Shown: one piece after another, positions 1 to 9,070 of the stretch
Position numbering within the stretch: position 1 is the first letter of the stretch
Layout: the number at the start of each line of letters is the position of its first letter
Assembly (NCBI GenBank): GCA_010692425.1
Contig: JAAHHJ010000020.1
Coordinates: 1-64,000, forward strand
Reading direction: 5' to 3'
Length of the DNA stretch: 64,000 nt
DNA from: Symploca sp. SIO3C6
Lineage (GTDB): Bacteria; Cyanobacteriota; Cyanobacteriia; Cyanobacteriales; Coleofasciculaceae
Position numbers and translations under genes: made by a program
The notes under the pieces: model-generated
What the model saw: only the letters and a program-made list of their open reading frames with translations
Databases searched by the model: none
What the model was told of the DNA's origin: nothing

Positions 1-46
1 AACCGTATTTACCACGAGTTTGTGTTTACTTGCTCCAAGAGAGGAA

Positions 47-275
47 GGATGGGGAGATGGGGGGATGGGGAGACGGGGAGACGGGGGGATGGGGAGACGG
101 GGAGACGGGGAGATGGGGAGATGGGGGGATGGGGAGATGGGGGGATGGGGAGATGGGGAGATGGGGGGATGGGGAGATGGGGAGATGGGGGGATGGGGAG
201 ATGGGGAGATGGGGAGATGGGGAGATGGGGAGACAGGGAGATGGGGAGATGGGGAGATGGGGAGAAGAGTCCTTA
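47..275. repeat. G-rich octamer minisatellite (GGGGAGAT-type)
   Basis: About 230 bases are built from units GGGGAGAT, GGGGGGAT and GGGGAGAC. Because the unit is mostly 8 bases, all three forward frames and a reverse frame stay open, giving low-complexity Gly/Arg/Trp/Glu/Met readings that I regard as not coding. The run of GGGG tracts on the plus strand could form G-quadruplexes (inference). Related purine-rich repeats occur in uvrC, in lpxB, at 13.94 kb and at 35.81 kb. The stretch from here to the uvrC start at 483 holds no gene that I can see. Confidence 0.93.
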
Positions 276-482
276 CTTTGTTTTCCTATTGTCAATTAGA
301 ATAATTTACTTTTTCAAGTTCTAGAAAGATAGGGGAGAGGATAAGAAATACCAGAGGTGTGGGGAGTATGGAAGGTGTGGGAAGATTTTTGTATAAATTA
401 TTTGTATAAATTAAGTGACATACTCCCGAGGTTAACCCTGCGGGTATAACGTTGGGCTTCTCGCCAGACAAGCTGAAATTTC

Positions 483-2408
483 GTGGTCAATTCTGATAAA
501 ACTCTGCCTCTAGTTAAAGACTCACAACGCCTCGAAAGTCGTCTCCAAGAGATTCCCTCTGAACCTGGAGTTTACTTGATGCGAGACGATAATGATCGTA
601 TTCTCTATATTGGCAAATCCAAAAAACTGCGATCGCGAGTTCGTTCCTATTTTCGCCAATCGCAGCCGCTGAGTGAGCGCATAGCGATGATGGTGCGCCA
701 AGTAGTAGAGATTGAGTTTATTGTCACCGATACTGAAGCTGAAGCTCTGGCGTTAGAGGCAAATCTTGTTAAACAGCACCAACCCTACTTCAATGTCTTG
801 CTCAAGGATGACAAGAAGTACCCATATATTTGTATTACTTGGTCAGAGGATTATCCTCGCATTTTTATTACTCGTAAGCGGCGAAGGGGAAAGCCAAATG
901 ATCGATACTACGGCCCTTTTGTTGATGCTGGAGCCTTGCGCCGCAGTTTACATGTAGTCAAGCGTGTCTTTCCAGTGCGTCAACGCCCTCAACCCCTTTT
1001 TAAAAACCGTCCCTGTCTCAATTATGATTTAGGACGTTGCCCCGGTGTTTGTCAGCAACTAATAAAACCAGAAGACTATCGCCAGACAATGCAAAAAATC
1101 GCCATGGTTTTCCAGGGACGTGCTGGCGAATTAATTGAGTTGCTTAGGGGTAATATGGAACAAGCTGCCGAATCCCTGAATTTCGAGCAGGCAGCCCGTA
1201 TCCGAGACCAAATTGCTGGACTTGAGTCTCTCAATGCTGACCAAAAAGTATCCTTACCTGATGATACCGTCTCACGGGATGCGATCGCTCTAGCAGCTGA
1301 TAATCAGCATGCCTGTATCCAGCTGTTCCAAATTCGCGCTGGGCGATTAGTAGGACGTTTGGGGTTTTTCGCTGATGCCCAATCAGGTACACCTGGAGCA
1401 ATTTTACAACGGGTACTAGAGGAACATTATCAAGCCGCTGAATCAATGGAAATTCCAGCGGAGATTTTGGTGCAGCACCAGTTGCCAGAGGAGGAAATGC
1501 TAGCTCAATATTTGAGTCAACGAAAAAAAGTCAAAGTACGTATACTCACTCCCCTGCGACAAGCCAAAGCCGAGCTGATTGAAATGGTGCAGCGCAATGC
1601 CAACTATGAATTAGAACGTACTCAACGCTTTGCCCGGAGTAACTTTCAGGCGATGCAAGATTTAACTAACATTCTCGATTTACCCGACTTGCCGCGCCGT
1701 ATTGAAGGTTACGACATTTCCCATATTCAGGGAGCCAATGCTGTGGCATCTCAGGTAGTGTTTATTGATGGCACACCAGCTAAGCAATATTATCGCCACT
1801 ACAAGATTAAGAATCCTAAAGTAACTATTGGTCATTCCGATGACTTTGCTAGTCTTGCAGAAGTTATCCGCCGTCGCTTCCGCCAGTATGAAGGGAGAGG
1901 GGGAGAGGGGGAGAGGGGGAGAGGGGGAGAATTTGATTCTCAGTTACTAATATCTCCCATCTCAAGTCAATCTGATTGGCCGGATTTAGTAATGATTGAT
2001 GGTGGTAAAGGGCAATTGTCGGCAGTTATCGCTGTTTTGCAGGAGATGAATTTACTTGAAGACTTGCGCGTTGTCAGTTTAGCCAAGCAACGGGAGGAAA
2101 TTTTTCTGCCTGGTGAGTCTTTGCCACTGCCAACGGATTCTGAACAACCGGGAGTGCAGTTGTTGCGGCGTCTAAGAGATGAAGCACATCGATTTGCTGT
2201 GAGTTTCCACCGCCAACAAAGGAGTGATAAGTTACGTCGTTCTCGTTTAGATGAAATTCCAGGTCTTGGTTTTCACCGACAAAAACAACTGTTGGCATAC
2301 TTCCACTCTATTGAGTATATTCGAGAAGCATCAGTTAAACAACTAACTGAGGTGGCTGGAATTGGACCACGCTTAGCAGCAGAAATATACAATTATTTTC
2401 ATCCGTGA
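483..2408 (+). CDS. uvrC: UvrABC excinuclease subunit C
   Basis: UvrC makes the two incisions around bulky DNA lesions once UvrA and UvrB have marked the site. The 641-residue product has the full family order: GIY-YIG nuclease at the N-terminus (GVY at 29-31, YIG at 42-44), a UVR UvrB-binding motif near 205-240, the RNase H-like endonuclease domain (GYDISHIQG and MIDGGKGQL), and a C-terminal helix-hairpin-helix pair (IPGLG, VAGIGP). The start is GTG at 483, with the conserved N-terminus following at once. Odd feature: between RRRFRQYE and the conserved PDLVMIDGG stretch there is a low-complexity Gly/Glu/Arg insert around residues 468-485, encoded by a GGGGAGAGG repeat. The reading frame is preserved. 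Cyanobacterial uvrC genes commonly stand alone, as here. Confidence 0.97.
   Translation: MVNSDKTLPLVKDSQRLESRLQEIPSEPGVYLMRDDNDRILYIGKSKKLRSRVRSYFRQSQPLSERIAMMVRQVVEIEFIVTDTEAEALALEANLVKQHQPYFNVLLKDDKKYPYICITWSEDYPRIFITRKRRRGKPNDRYYGPFVDAGALRRSLHVVKRVFPVRQRPQPLFKNRPCLNYDLGRCPGVCQQLIKPEDYRQTMQKIAMVFQGRAGELIELLRGNMEQAAESLNFEQAARIRDQIAGLESLNADQKVSLPDDTVSRDAIALAADNQHACIQLFQIRAGRLVGRLGFFADAQSGTPGAILQRVLEEHYQAAESMEIPAEILVQHQLPEEEMLAQYLSQRKKVKVRILTPLRQAKAELIEMVQRNANYELERTQRFARSNFQAMQDLTNILDLPDLPRRIEGYDISHIQGANAVASQVVFIDGTPAKQYYRHYKIKNPKVTIGHSDDFASLAEVIRRRFRQYEGRGGEGERGRGGEFDSQLLISPISSQSDWPDLVMIDGGKGQLSAVIAVLQEMNLLEDLRVVSLAKQREEIFLPGESLPLPTDSEQPGVQLLRRLRDEAHRFAVSFHRQQRSDKLRRSRLDEIPGLGFHRQKQLLAYFHSIEYIREASVKQLTEVAGIGPRLAAEIYNYFHP
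1887..1931 (+). repeat. Purine-rich 9-bp repeat inside uvrC
   Basis: About five imperfect copies of a GGGGAGAGG-type unit lie within the uvrC reading frame and are translated as Gly, Glu and Arg. The 9-base period keeps copy-number changes in frame. The sense strand is the purine-rich one, which avoids stop codons. The site lies in the part of UvrC just before the strictly conserved IDGGKGQ motif. Confidence 0.88.
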
Positions 2409-2447
2409 AATTTAATTAAAAAGTATTTAACAAAATTAGATATATCC

Positions 2448-3146
2448 ATGAATTTAAGTACAAAAGCTCTTAATGAAGCCAGTAATTGGCTATTGTTTAC
2501 TTTAATAGTTTTAGAAATATTTCTGGTGATTATTTATCTCGCTGGCATAGTTTTGATTGAGAGACCTTTTGAGCTTTTTGATCTAGATAACAAAGATACA
2601 ATCCCTTCGTTTTTTCAAGCATCACAACTATTTATAATTGGCTTAATATCACTAGTCTTTTTTATTTGTGGACGTCATTCTTCCCAGCCTCCCTCTCAAA
2701 TTTTTCTGCTCACTGTAGCTTTACTGTTTTTCTCTGCCTGTGCTGATGAGGCTTTAAAAATTAATTATCTACTGCCTATAGAGGATCATCGCTCCTGGAA
2801 ATCGACATATCTAGGTATTGCTGTAGTTACTCCTTTTGTGTTTTATCGAGATTGTATTGCGCTCTGGCGTATTTATCGTAAAGCAGTGTTATTAATTGCC
2901 ATGGGTTGGGGAGTTTTTGTGATTGGGGGCATAGGTTTAGAAATTCTCAAAGATGAATTTTTACAGCCTAAGCTTAGTCAGTTCTTTGAGCGGGATGAAT
3001 TAATACCTTTTTTCATCGAAAAACTAAGGGCTGCTGTTGAAGAATTCTCGAAAATGCTAGGAGAAAGTCTGATACTTTACGGTCTTTTTTCATATATAGT
3101 CAAGCGTCTGGAATTAGAGAATTTAAGTTCAACTGATAAGGGTTGA
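2448..3146 (+). CDS. Hypothetical integral membrane protein
   Basis: This 232-residue protein starts at an ATG 39 bases after the uvrC stop, so it may be co-transcribed with uvrC. About five hydrophobic segments are visible (roughly residues 14-37, 55-76, 84-104, 118-136 and 147-166), then a polar C-terminal stretch rich in Glu and Lys. An acidic ADEALK motif in the third segment and a charged helix near 185-215 could be functional. I do not recognise a named family and assign no function. It is plausibly a lineage-restricted cyanobacterial membrane protein. Confidence 0.75.
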   Translation: MNLSTKALNEASNWLLFTLIVLEIFLVIIYLAGIVLIERPFELFDLDNKDTIPSFFQASQLFIIGLISLVFFICGRHSSQPPSQIFLLTVALLFFSACADEALKINYLLPIEDHRSWKSTYLGIAVVTPFVFYRDCIALWRIYRKAVLLIAMGWGVFVIGGIGLEILKDEFLQPKLSQFFERDELIPFFIEKLRAAVEEFSKMLGESLILYGLFSYIVKRLELENLSSTDKG

Positions 3147-3263
3147 TGGTGCATTGAATAATGAATCATCACTGGCTACAAACTAGAGAAACATTCAGTA
3201 AATTTAAAGCCCTTTAATGAAATCAGTATTAGTTTATAGCCATGAAACCTCAACCATGAATAA

Positions 3264-6200
3264 CTAATCCATTTTTACCCCCTCAATCTCCTCATCCGTT
3301 AAATCATACAACTCTCGCAACTTCTGCAATTTTTCCTCAGAAGCTTGCCAGAAACCACGCCCATGAGCTTCGATCATTCTGCCCACAAGATTACGGAAAG
3401 CTTCGGGGTTAGATTCTCGTAACTTCTGCGCCATTTCTGGATCAAAGGCATAGGTATCAGCGGCTTGATCATAAACCCAAGTATCAGTAAAATCGGCAGT
3501 ACCGCCCCAGCCAATTAAAGCTGTCATTCGCTGTGAAATTTCATAGGCACCACCAGAGCCTTGATTTGCCATGGCTTCTGCCCACTTGGGGTTAAGTAAC
3601 TTGGTGCGATACTCCAAGCGCAGTAAATCTTCTAAGTTGCGGGGTGTTGTATCTTTAGAGAAACTTTCGACAAAACTGGCATTTACCTTGGTGCCGCTTT
3701 GTTTCTCTGCTGCCCGCTTCAAACCCCCAGTATTGGCATAATATTCTTGGATATCGGTAAGACCGTATTCTACCGAGTCAATTTCTTGAACCACACGACT
3801 AGTAGTTTGTAGTAGTTGGGAGAGAATTTCTGGGCGTGCTTGACCTTTATCCTTTCTACCGTAACTGAAAGCATTGCGATCGCGCCAGGTTTTGGCTAAC
3901 TCATCCCCTGATTCCCAGTTACTATCTACTACTTGCTCATTTACCATCGAACCAAAATCCCCAGCTGGGTTAGAAAATAGCCGGGCAGAGGCATTTTCTA
4001 CTCCTTGAGATTGCAGTGCTAAAGCGTGTTTGCGGATAAAATTTTCTGATTCTGATTCTGGGGCTTGGGCTGCCCGTAGAAACAAATCGTCTAGTAATTC
4101 CAGAATATTGACGAAACTATCCCGGAAAATACCGGATAAATTAGCTAAGACATCAATGCGGGGATGTCCAACTTCTGCTAAAGGTTTTAATTCATAACGC
4201 ACAATTCGCCCTGTACCTTCTTTGACAGGTTGAGCTCCTACTAATTCCAATAAAATTCCCAAAGATTCACCACGAGTTTTAATAGCATCTAATCCCCACA
4301 GCATTACTGCCACAGTTTCTGGATACTGATTGTGTTCTTCGAGATGTTGGGCAATAATTTTTTGAGCAACTTCTCTACCTCTTTCATAGGCTGCTGGAGA
4401 AGGCATCCGATAGGGATCCAGGGCATGAATATTTCTGCCTGTGGGCAATACTCCAGGGCCATCCCGTAATAAATCGCCTCCTGGTGCTGGTGGAATATAT
4501 TCACCATTTAATCCCCTGAGTAGGTTAACCATTTCCTCACTAGTTTGGGATAGCAAGTCACGGATTCGTAAAGCTTCTTCTAATTTCGGGGTTTTGCCAT
4601 TGAGTTCAAATTTATTATCGATACTGGCGCTATCTGTTCCCGAGGCAATCTCGTTTACTAAATTTTCCGGTAAATCCTCTCCGAAATAGGCTTGTAGATA
4701 GGAAGCCAACTGCTCAGAATCTGGAACTTCACCCAAGGCATGTAAACCAGTGGAAAATAAGCGACTTTCTACTACTTGTAGGTATTCGTAAAGCTTTAAT
4801 AAATAGTCATTGAAGCTGTGATTACTAAACATCTGGGCATTTTCGGGAGTAAAGGCAATTCCCAATCTTTGGGCATCCTCAAAGGGGCAATCTGCCTCTA
4901 AGCCAGTATCGATAATCTTCTTACAAATCCCTTCCTTAAGGGCATAATTTTTCTCTGGTTCTTCCCGATACTCCGAGATTAAATCCCGCAGCGCCATTAA
5001 CTCCTTATATAAACCAGCACGACCATAAGGCGGTACATTATGAGAAATCAACACACCATAACCCCGGCGCTTCGCCAAAATTGATTCCGAGGGATTATTG
5101 GCAGCATAGATATAGAGATTCGGCATATCTCCTAATAAAATATCTGGCCAAGAATAGCCAGTATTACCAAGAGGAGAACCGGGCAACCATTCCACGGTGC
5201 CGTGCATACCAAAATGAACTACAGCATCAGCTTGAAAATCATTCTGTAACCATTTATAAAAAGCTGCATATTGAGGATGAGGAGTTAAATCTCTCTCAAA
5301 CATTAATCGCATCGGATCCCCAGCAATACCGAGAGGAGGTTGTACACCAATCCAAATATTTCCTAACTGTACACCGCCAAGATGGTATTCATCCCCATAG
5401 GTTTTGATACCTGCACCACTTAGAGATTTCCAATGTTTCTCAATACGAGTAGTTAACAGATAACCTAACCATTTTTCCAAGGTTTTAACATTAACACGAG
5501 AGGAACTATGAGAATTTTTCCTATTCTCTACTACTTCATCTGCCTCTTTTACCATACGGATTAACTCTTCACCATCTTCAGGTAAATCGCCAATAGTATA
5601 GCCTTGCTCTTTAAGTGCCTGTAGCAGTTTAAGTAGCGATCGCGGTACATTTAATAAAGCTGCTGTGCCTGTTGCTCCGTATCCAGGAGGGAAGCCATAG
5701 AGTAAAATGGCAATACGTCTGTTTGCTGCTGGCGTCTTACTCAGAGCTACCCAGCGTTTAATGCGCCCAGTTAGTCGTTTGACTCGCTCTGGCACTAAAT
5801 AAATTTCTTCTCCCACTAAACCACCGAGGGGTACTGGATCAATAGCTCCATCTAATTCTGGTAAAGCATATAAGACGACACTTTGCAATCCTCCGATACC
5901 CTGACGTGTCCAAGAATAAATATCTTGAATTAGCAGTGGTGCTGCCACAATATAAGGTACATTCTTAGCAGTGAGAATTTTTTTAGCAACTTCCACCTGA
6001 CGCCCTGCTTCCATGGAACCAGCAGGCCCTCCTACCAAGGGAAACCCGATAGTAGAGACAATCGCATCAACTTCCATTGCCTCAGTAGATAGGGAAAGAG
6101 TTGCTACTTTACCTAGCTTTCTTTGAGCAGTTTCGTAGGCAGATGTCATCCAATCCCTTACCGCCACATGCCCCTCAACACCATTAATAAATATAGGCAG

Positions 6201-6995
6201 TGGCACCAAACCAGATTGCTCAAAGTAGCGAATCATCTGGTTAATATAGGGTTGTTTAGTTACTACATGCTTGCGATAAAGTAAGATGCCTGTCACGGGC
6301 AGATGCCAGGTTTCCGGTTTAGTGCGGCGATACCACTCGAGATATTTTTGTGGCGATTCAAAATATCCTTGATAATCTGGATGCAATAATCCCATATTTG
6401 GGGTTTCTACTGGAGGCGGAATGGTTCCTACCTTCAACCCTAAGTATTTCTCAGCTATAGTCCAAAACATCGAGGCGACATTATCTGAGCCGCCAGCATT
6501 CCAGTAACCATATATAATTAGCCAGTTGCGTAAGTCTTGGACTTTTTGGACAGGGATAAATTTGAGGAGTTTGGGCCCAGTTTTTAAAAAGCTAATGTAT
6601 CCAGCGAGTTTATCTTCTTCTTTGCCACTGGAAAATTTACTAAGAATAAATTGAACTGGCTTCGGCATGCCTTTGGGCTTATCCCCAATTTTAAAGGCAC
6701 CGATTTGAGTCAGACTCATTAATTCTAGGGCTGACTCAAATACTAAGCGTATGGAGATATGTTGCACTCTTTGACGCAGCCAGATAACCTGGTCATAATC
6801 AAAGATTAAACTGGCGAAGAAGACATCGGCGTTTTGGAGGGCAGCTTCTACTATTGCAGCTTCAGTGTTGAGGGAGCGATCGCTAAACACTAGAATATCT
6901 AATTCCGGGCAGCGCTTAGTTGCTAACTCAGCTGCTTTGCGGTATAAGTCAGTGTTGAAAGATTCAAACCCGGCGATGAGTACAATGCGTTTCAT
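3264..6995 (-). CDS. bchH: Magnesium chelatase subunit H-like protein (BchH/ChlH/CobN family)
   Basis: The 1243-residue protein belongs to the large chelatase subunits that bind a tetrapyrrole and receive Mg or Co with ATPase subunits I and D. The central block GMHGTVEWLPGSPLGNTGY and the nearby NNPSESILAKRRGYG and NVPPYGRAGLYK motifs are characteristic. These match the BchH-type branch better than the main cyanobacterial ChlH, which is longer (about 1330 residues) and differs in this block, as I remember the family. It is therefore likely the second H-subunit paralogue many cyanobacteria carry. Its substrate here (Mg-protoporphyrin, or cobalt in cobalamin synthesis) is not proven. It is convergent with 2448-3146 and no chelatase I or D gene is nearby. 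Confidence 0.9.
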   Translation of the reverse strand: MKRIVLIAGFESFNTDLYRKAAELATKRCPELDILVFSDRSLNTEAAIVEAALQNADVFFASLIFDYDQVIWLRQRVQHISIRLVFESALELMSLTQIGAFKIGDKPKGMPKPVQFILSKFSSGKEEDKLAGYISFLKTGPKLLKFIPVQKVQDLRNWLIIYGYWNAGGSDNVASMFWTIAEKYLGLKVGTIPPPVETPNMGLLHPDYQGYFESPQKYLEWYRRTKPETWHLPVTGILLYRKHVVTKQPYINQMIRYFEQSGLVPLPIFINGVEGHVAVRDWMTSAYETAQRKLGKVATLSLSTEAMEVDAIVSTIGFPLVGGPAGSMEAGRQVEVAKKILTAKNVPYIVAAPLLIQDIYSWTRQGIGGLQSVVLYALPELDGAIDPVPLGGLVGEEIYLVPERVKRLTGRIKRWVALSKTPAANRRIAILLYGFPPGYGATGTAALLNVPRSLLKLLQALKEQGYTIGDLPEDGEELIRMVKEADEVVENRKNSHSSSRVNVKTLEKWLGYLLTTRIEKHWKSLSGAGIKTYGDEYHLGGVQLGNIWIGVQPPLGIAGDPMRLMFERDLTPHPQYAAFYKWLQNDFQADAVVHFGMHGTVEWLPGSPLGNTGYSWPDILLGDMPNLYIYAANNPSESILAKRRGYGVLISHNVPPYGRAGLYKELMALRDLISEYREEPEKNYALKEGICKKIIDTGLEADCPFEDAQRLGIAFTPENAQMFSNHSFNDYLLKLYEYLQVVESRLFSTGLHALGEVPDSEQLASYLQAYFGEDLPENLVNEIASGTDSASIDNKFELNGKTPKLEEALRIRDLLSQTSEEMVNLLRGLNGEYIPPAPGGDLLRDGPGVLPTGRNIHALDPYRMPSPAAYERGREVAQKIIAQHLEEHNQYPETVAVMLWGLDAIKTRGESLGILLELVGAQPVKEGTGRIVRYELKPLAEVGHPRIDVLANLSGIFRDSFVNILELLDDLFLRAAQAPESESENFIRKHALALQSQGVENASARLFSNPAGDFGSMVNEQVVDSNWESGDELAKTWRDRNAFSYGRKDKGQARPEILSQLLQTTSRVVQEIDSVEYGLTDIQEYYANTGGLKRAAEKQSGTKVNASFVESFSKDTTPRNLEDLLRLEYRTKLLNPKWAEAMANQGSGGAYEISQRMTALIGWGGTADFTDTWVYDQAADTYAFDPEMAQKLRESNPEAFRNLVGRMIEAHGRGFWQASEEKLQKLRELYDLTDEEIEGVKMD

Positions 6996-7037
6996 GAGTC
7001 AGGAGTGCAAAGCGATCACGATTCCTTTTCATGATAA

Positions 7038-7274
7038 TTAACAATCACGATAGTTAAAGCAGCATCGAAGTTTATAACTGCTGATCAATTCATTAGGCAG
7101 TACGGTGACAATCAATGCTATGAGTTAATTGATGGTGAATTAATTGAAATGGAACCAACTGGGCCACATGAGCAAGTAGCAGCCTTGATTGGGCGAAAGC
7201 TGAATGTGGAGATTGACCAAAAGTATCCTGATTTCTTTATTCCCTATCGATGTCTGATCAAGATTTATATTTAA
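7038..7274 (+). pseudogene. Uma2-family (DUF820) endonuclease fragment
   Basis: An open stretch of about 78 codons without a proper start codon encodes residues typical of the Uma2 N-terminus: FITADQF, YELIDGELIEMEP, GPHEQVAALIGRKL. It ends at a TAA after KIYI, before the catalytic Asp and Glu region (the EVVSP block) that full-length members of about 190 residues carry. It is a remnant truncated at the 3' side and lacks a usable start. A near-complete Uma2 domain exists at 11 kb, so the family has moved around in this genome. Confidence 0.8.
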
Positions 7275-7540
7275 CTACAGTCTGACCGTCAAAATCTTGA
7301 CGAGATCAAGGTTTGAGCAATTATATCAACCATAAGTGACAAAAGAGGGATAATTTCTCAGGTTTTGTTGCTACTTTGAGGTATTTTTCGATAACTAGGA
7401 ACTTTGGTTCATATCAATAAAATTTTTATTCACGGTAAGCTTGCAAAAAACAAATAATATGATATATATTTGACCATAAGGCTAATTTAAAAGCCTAAAA
7501 TCCAGTAAATCGCAGCTAATCTTTAAAAGAGAGGTGCAAT

Positions 7541-7783
7541 ATGGCAGAACTTATTCAACGTGAACAGGCCAATAAGACTAGTCCAGGTTCGTTAACCATC
7601 TCCTTTCCAACGAAATACAAATCAAAACCAGTTGTTGTGATATCTCCATACTGGCAAGGTCAAAACAAACAAATAAGTTATATCCCGACCATTAACAAAG
7701 TTACCAAAAAAAATTTCCAAGTAGTTAGTGATAACTATGCTGATAACTACTACGTAAGTTGGATCGCAGTTGGCGAGGTCTAG
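7541..7783 (+). CDS. Single-domain H-type lectin-like protein
   Basis: This 80-residue protein has a clear ribosome site (GAGAGG, 7 bases before the ATG). The pattern of a hydrophobic PVVVISPYW strand, a polar loop, then ITKVTKKNFQVV-like and a final YVSWIAVGEV fits the H-type lectin fold (PF09458; discoidin, Helix pomatia agglutinin), whose last strand typically reads WxAxG. It consists of only that domain and has no signal peptide or membrane segment. H-type lectins bind N-acetylgalactosamine-type sugars, usually as trimers or hexamers. Binding here is an inference from fold similarity. It stands alone, with gaps of over 260 bases on both sides. Confidence 0.72.
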   Translation: MAELIQREQANKTSPGSLTISFPTKYKSKPVVVISPYWQGQNKQISYIPTINKVTKKNFQVVSDNYADNYYVSWIAVGEV

Positions 7784-8099
7784 CAACAAAATTACATGCT
7801 CGAAACGGATCGTAAAACAACTGCTGTTGATCTATAAGCTGATGTACCCAGTACTATCAAGCTAAATATTTTGATTAGCTTGGTGATTGCTAGCGCTAGC
7901 ACTTTGCTGCCAATAACAAAAATAATGAATCTTTATAAAAATAAAAAAATCCATTATTTGTGTTGACTTGATAAAATATTATTTGAATTGTCCTCCAGCC
8001 AGAAGATGACAAAAGTAACAATGCTTATTTTGATAAATGGTAGTTGATTTATTCTTTGTATTTACTGCTGCATTTGTTACTCTTCACCACTAACTGGAT
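7784..8099. other. Intergenic stretch, AT-rich
   Basis: I see no gene here. The only notable item is the 14-base perfect palindrome TGCTAGCGCTAGCA near 7889-7902, downstream of the lectin gene. The rest is AT-rich. Confidence 0.5.
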
Positions 8100-8501
8100 T
8101 CATAGATACAGAAATCTTTTACGCTCTTGAGGAGTCAAGAGGCAACAACTACTTTTGCCTAGATGTATCTGCTTACGCACTGAAGCAATAAAATCGTACA
8201 CACCATCTCGAATAAATGACGGTATAGCCAAAAATATTCCTAGATGCCTAACCGCTCCTTCTGCTAATGTAATCCCCCTAAGAACCGCTGAACTCTTTTG
8301 ATAAAGACGGCCATTACTCAACAGGTAGGCAGTAGTTAAATCAGGCTGCTGATACCCATGCTCAGAGAAGAAATTCTCAGCATATTCGGATTGTAGAGGA
8401 CAAAACAGTAATGATGTCAAATTTGTCCTTTCTAGGAGAAACAGAACAGTGGCATTACAAAAACCGCAATCTCCATCATAGAAAAATATTGATTCTTTCA
8501 T
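8100..8501 (-). CDS. DCC-family (DUF393) thiol-disulfide oxidoreductase-like protein
   Basis: The 133-residue protein opens with the DCC signature: FFYDGDCGFC at residues 6-15, where the two cysteines form the predicted redox pair. The rest matches the family pattern (a Leu-rich helix after the motif, then PLQSEYA, LLSNGRLYQKSSAVLRG). The family is thought to be thioredoxin-like, but reactions are poorly known. It follows the DoxX-like gene by 88 bases on the same strand, which in turn follows an NDH-2 gene. This suggests a three-gene membrane redox unit. Confidence 0.88.
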   Translation of the reverse strand: MKESIFFYDGDCGFCNATVLFLLERTNLTSLLFCPLQSEYAENFFSEHGYQQPDLTTAYLLSNGRLYQKSSAVLRGITLAEGAVRHLGIFLAIPSFIRDGVYDFIASVRKQIHLGKSSCCLLTPQERKRFLYL

Positions 8502-8589
8502 GGTTTTAGCGTTAAGTGAATGAATCGACTTTGATTTTCATCAACACGCCACCCTGCTTCCCCATCCTCCCCCAATTTCTAACTACACC

Positions 8590-8997
8590 CTATTCTTGAG
8601 TAACTCTTACTCTATTTACTTTAGGATTAAAAGCCAATAAAGTTATATGCCCGACCATGATTAATAAATCCCTTTCTAATCCTGCTACCTTCTTGGCATC
8701 TGCGAGAAAGGCAGGAAGTTGGACAGTAACAATCGCTCCGGCAATAATGAACAGTAATAATAAATTAGCTGCTTGCCAGTACAAACCAAATATCAACAGC
8801 ACACTAGCAATCACCTCAGCAATACCAGTAATTGGACCAAGAAAACCAGGCAGTCCAAACCCGACAAACTTCTCTGATGCCGCTGACCAAAAAATAGCTT
8901 TAGGTAAACCATGATAGAGAAAAATAGCTACCAGCATTATACGTAGCAGCAAGAGAGAATAAAACTGAAACTTCTGATTAGAAAGAGTACTATTCAT
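8590..8997 (-). CDS. DoxX-family membrane protein
   Basis: A small membrane protein of about 135 residues with four predicted transmembrane helices and the DoxX pattern: RIMLVAIFLYHGLPK, GFGLPGF, ITGIAEVIASVLLIFGLY. I chose the ATG at 8997 because AGGAG lies 7-8 bases upstream; an ATG 20 codons earlier (9057) has no comparable site. DoxX proteins relate to the small subunit of archaeal thiosulfate:quinone oxidoreductase and to oxidative-stress membrane complexes in other bacteria. The neighbours (NDH-2 upstream, a DCC protein downstream) fit a quinone or thiol redox role at the membrane; that is inference. Confidence 0.87.
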   Translation of the reverse strand: MNSTLSNQKFQFYSLLLLRIMLVAIFLYHGLPKAIFWSAASEKFVGFGLPGFLGPITGIAEVIASVLLIFGLYWQAANLLLLFIIAGAIVTVQLPAFLADAKKVAGLERDLLIMVGHITLLAFNPKVNRVRVTQE

Positions 8998-9070
8998 TAC
9001 CAAATCTCCTAAAAATGTTTTACTAAGTTGGTGAATTTTTGCTTGATTTTGAAGCAAGGGAACAGAATAC

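Noticed and set aside
20-324. Overlapping open frames in the first 320 bases
   Set aside because: All come from an 8-base G-rich repeat; translations are low complexity with no ribosome site or family match.
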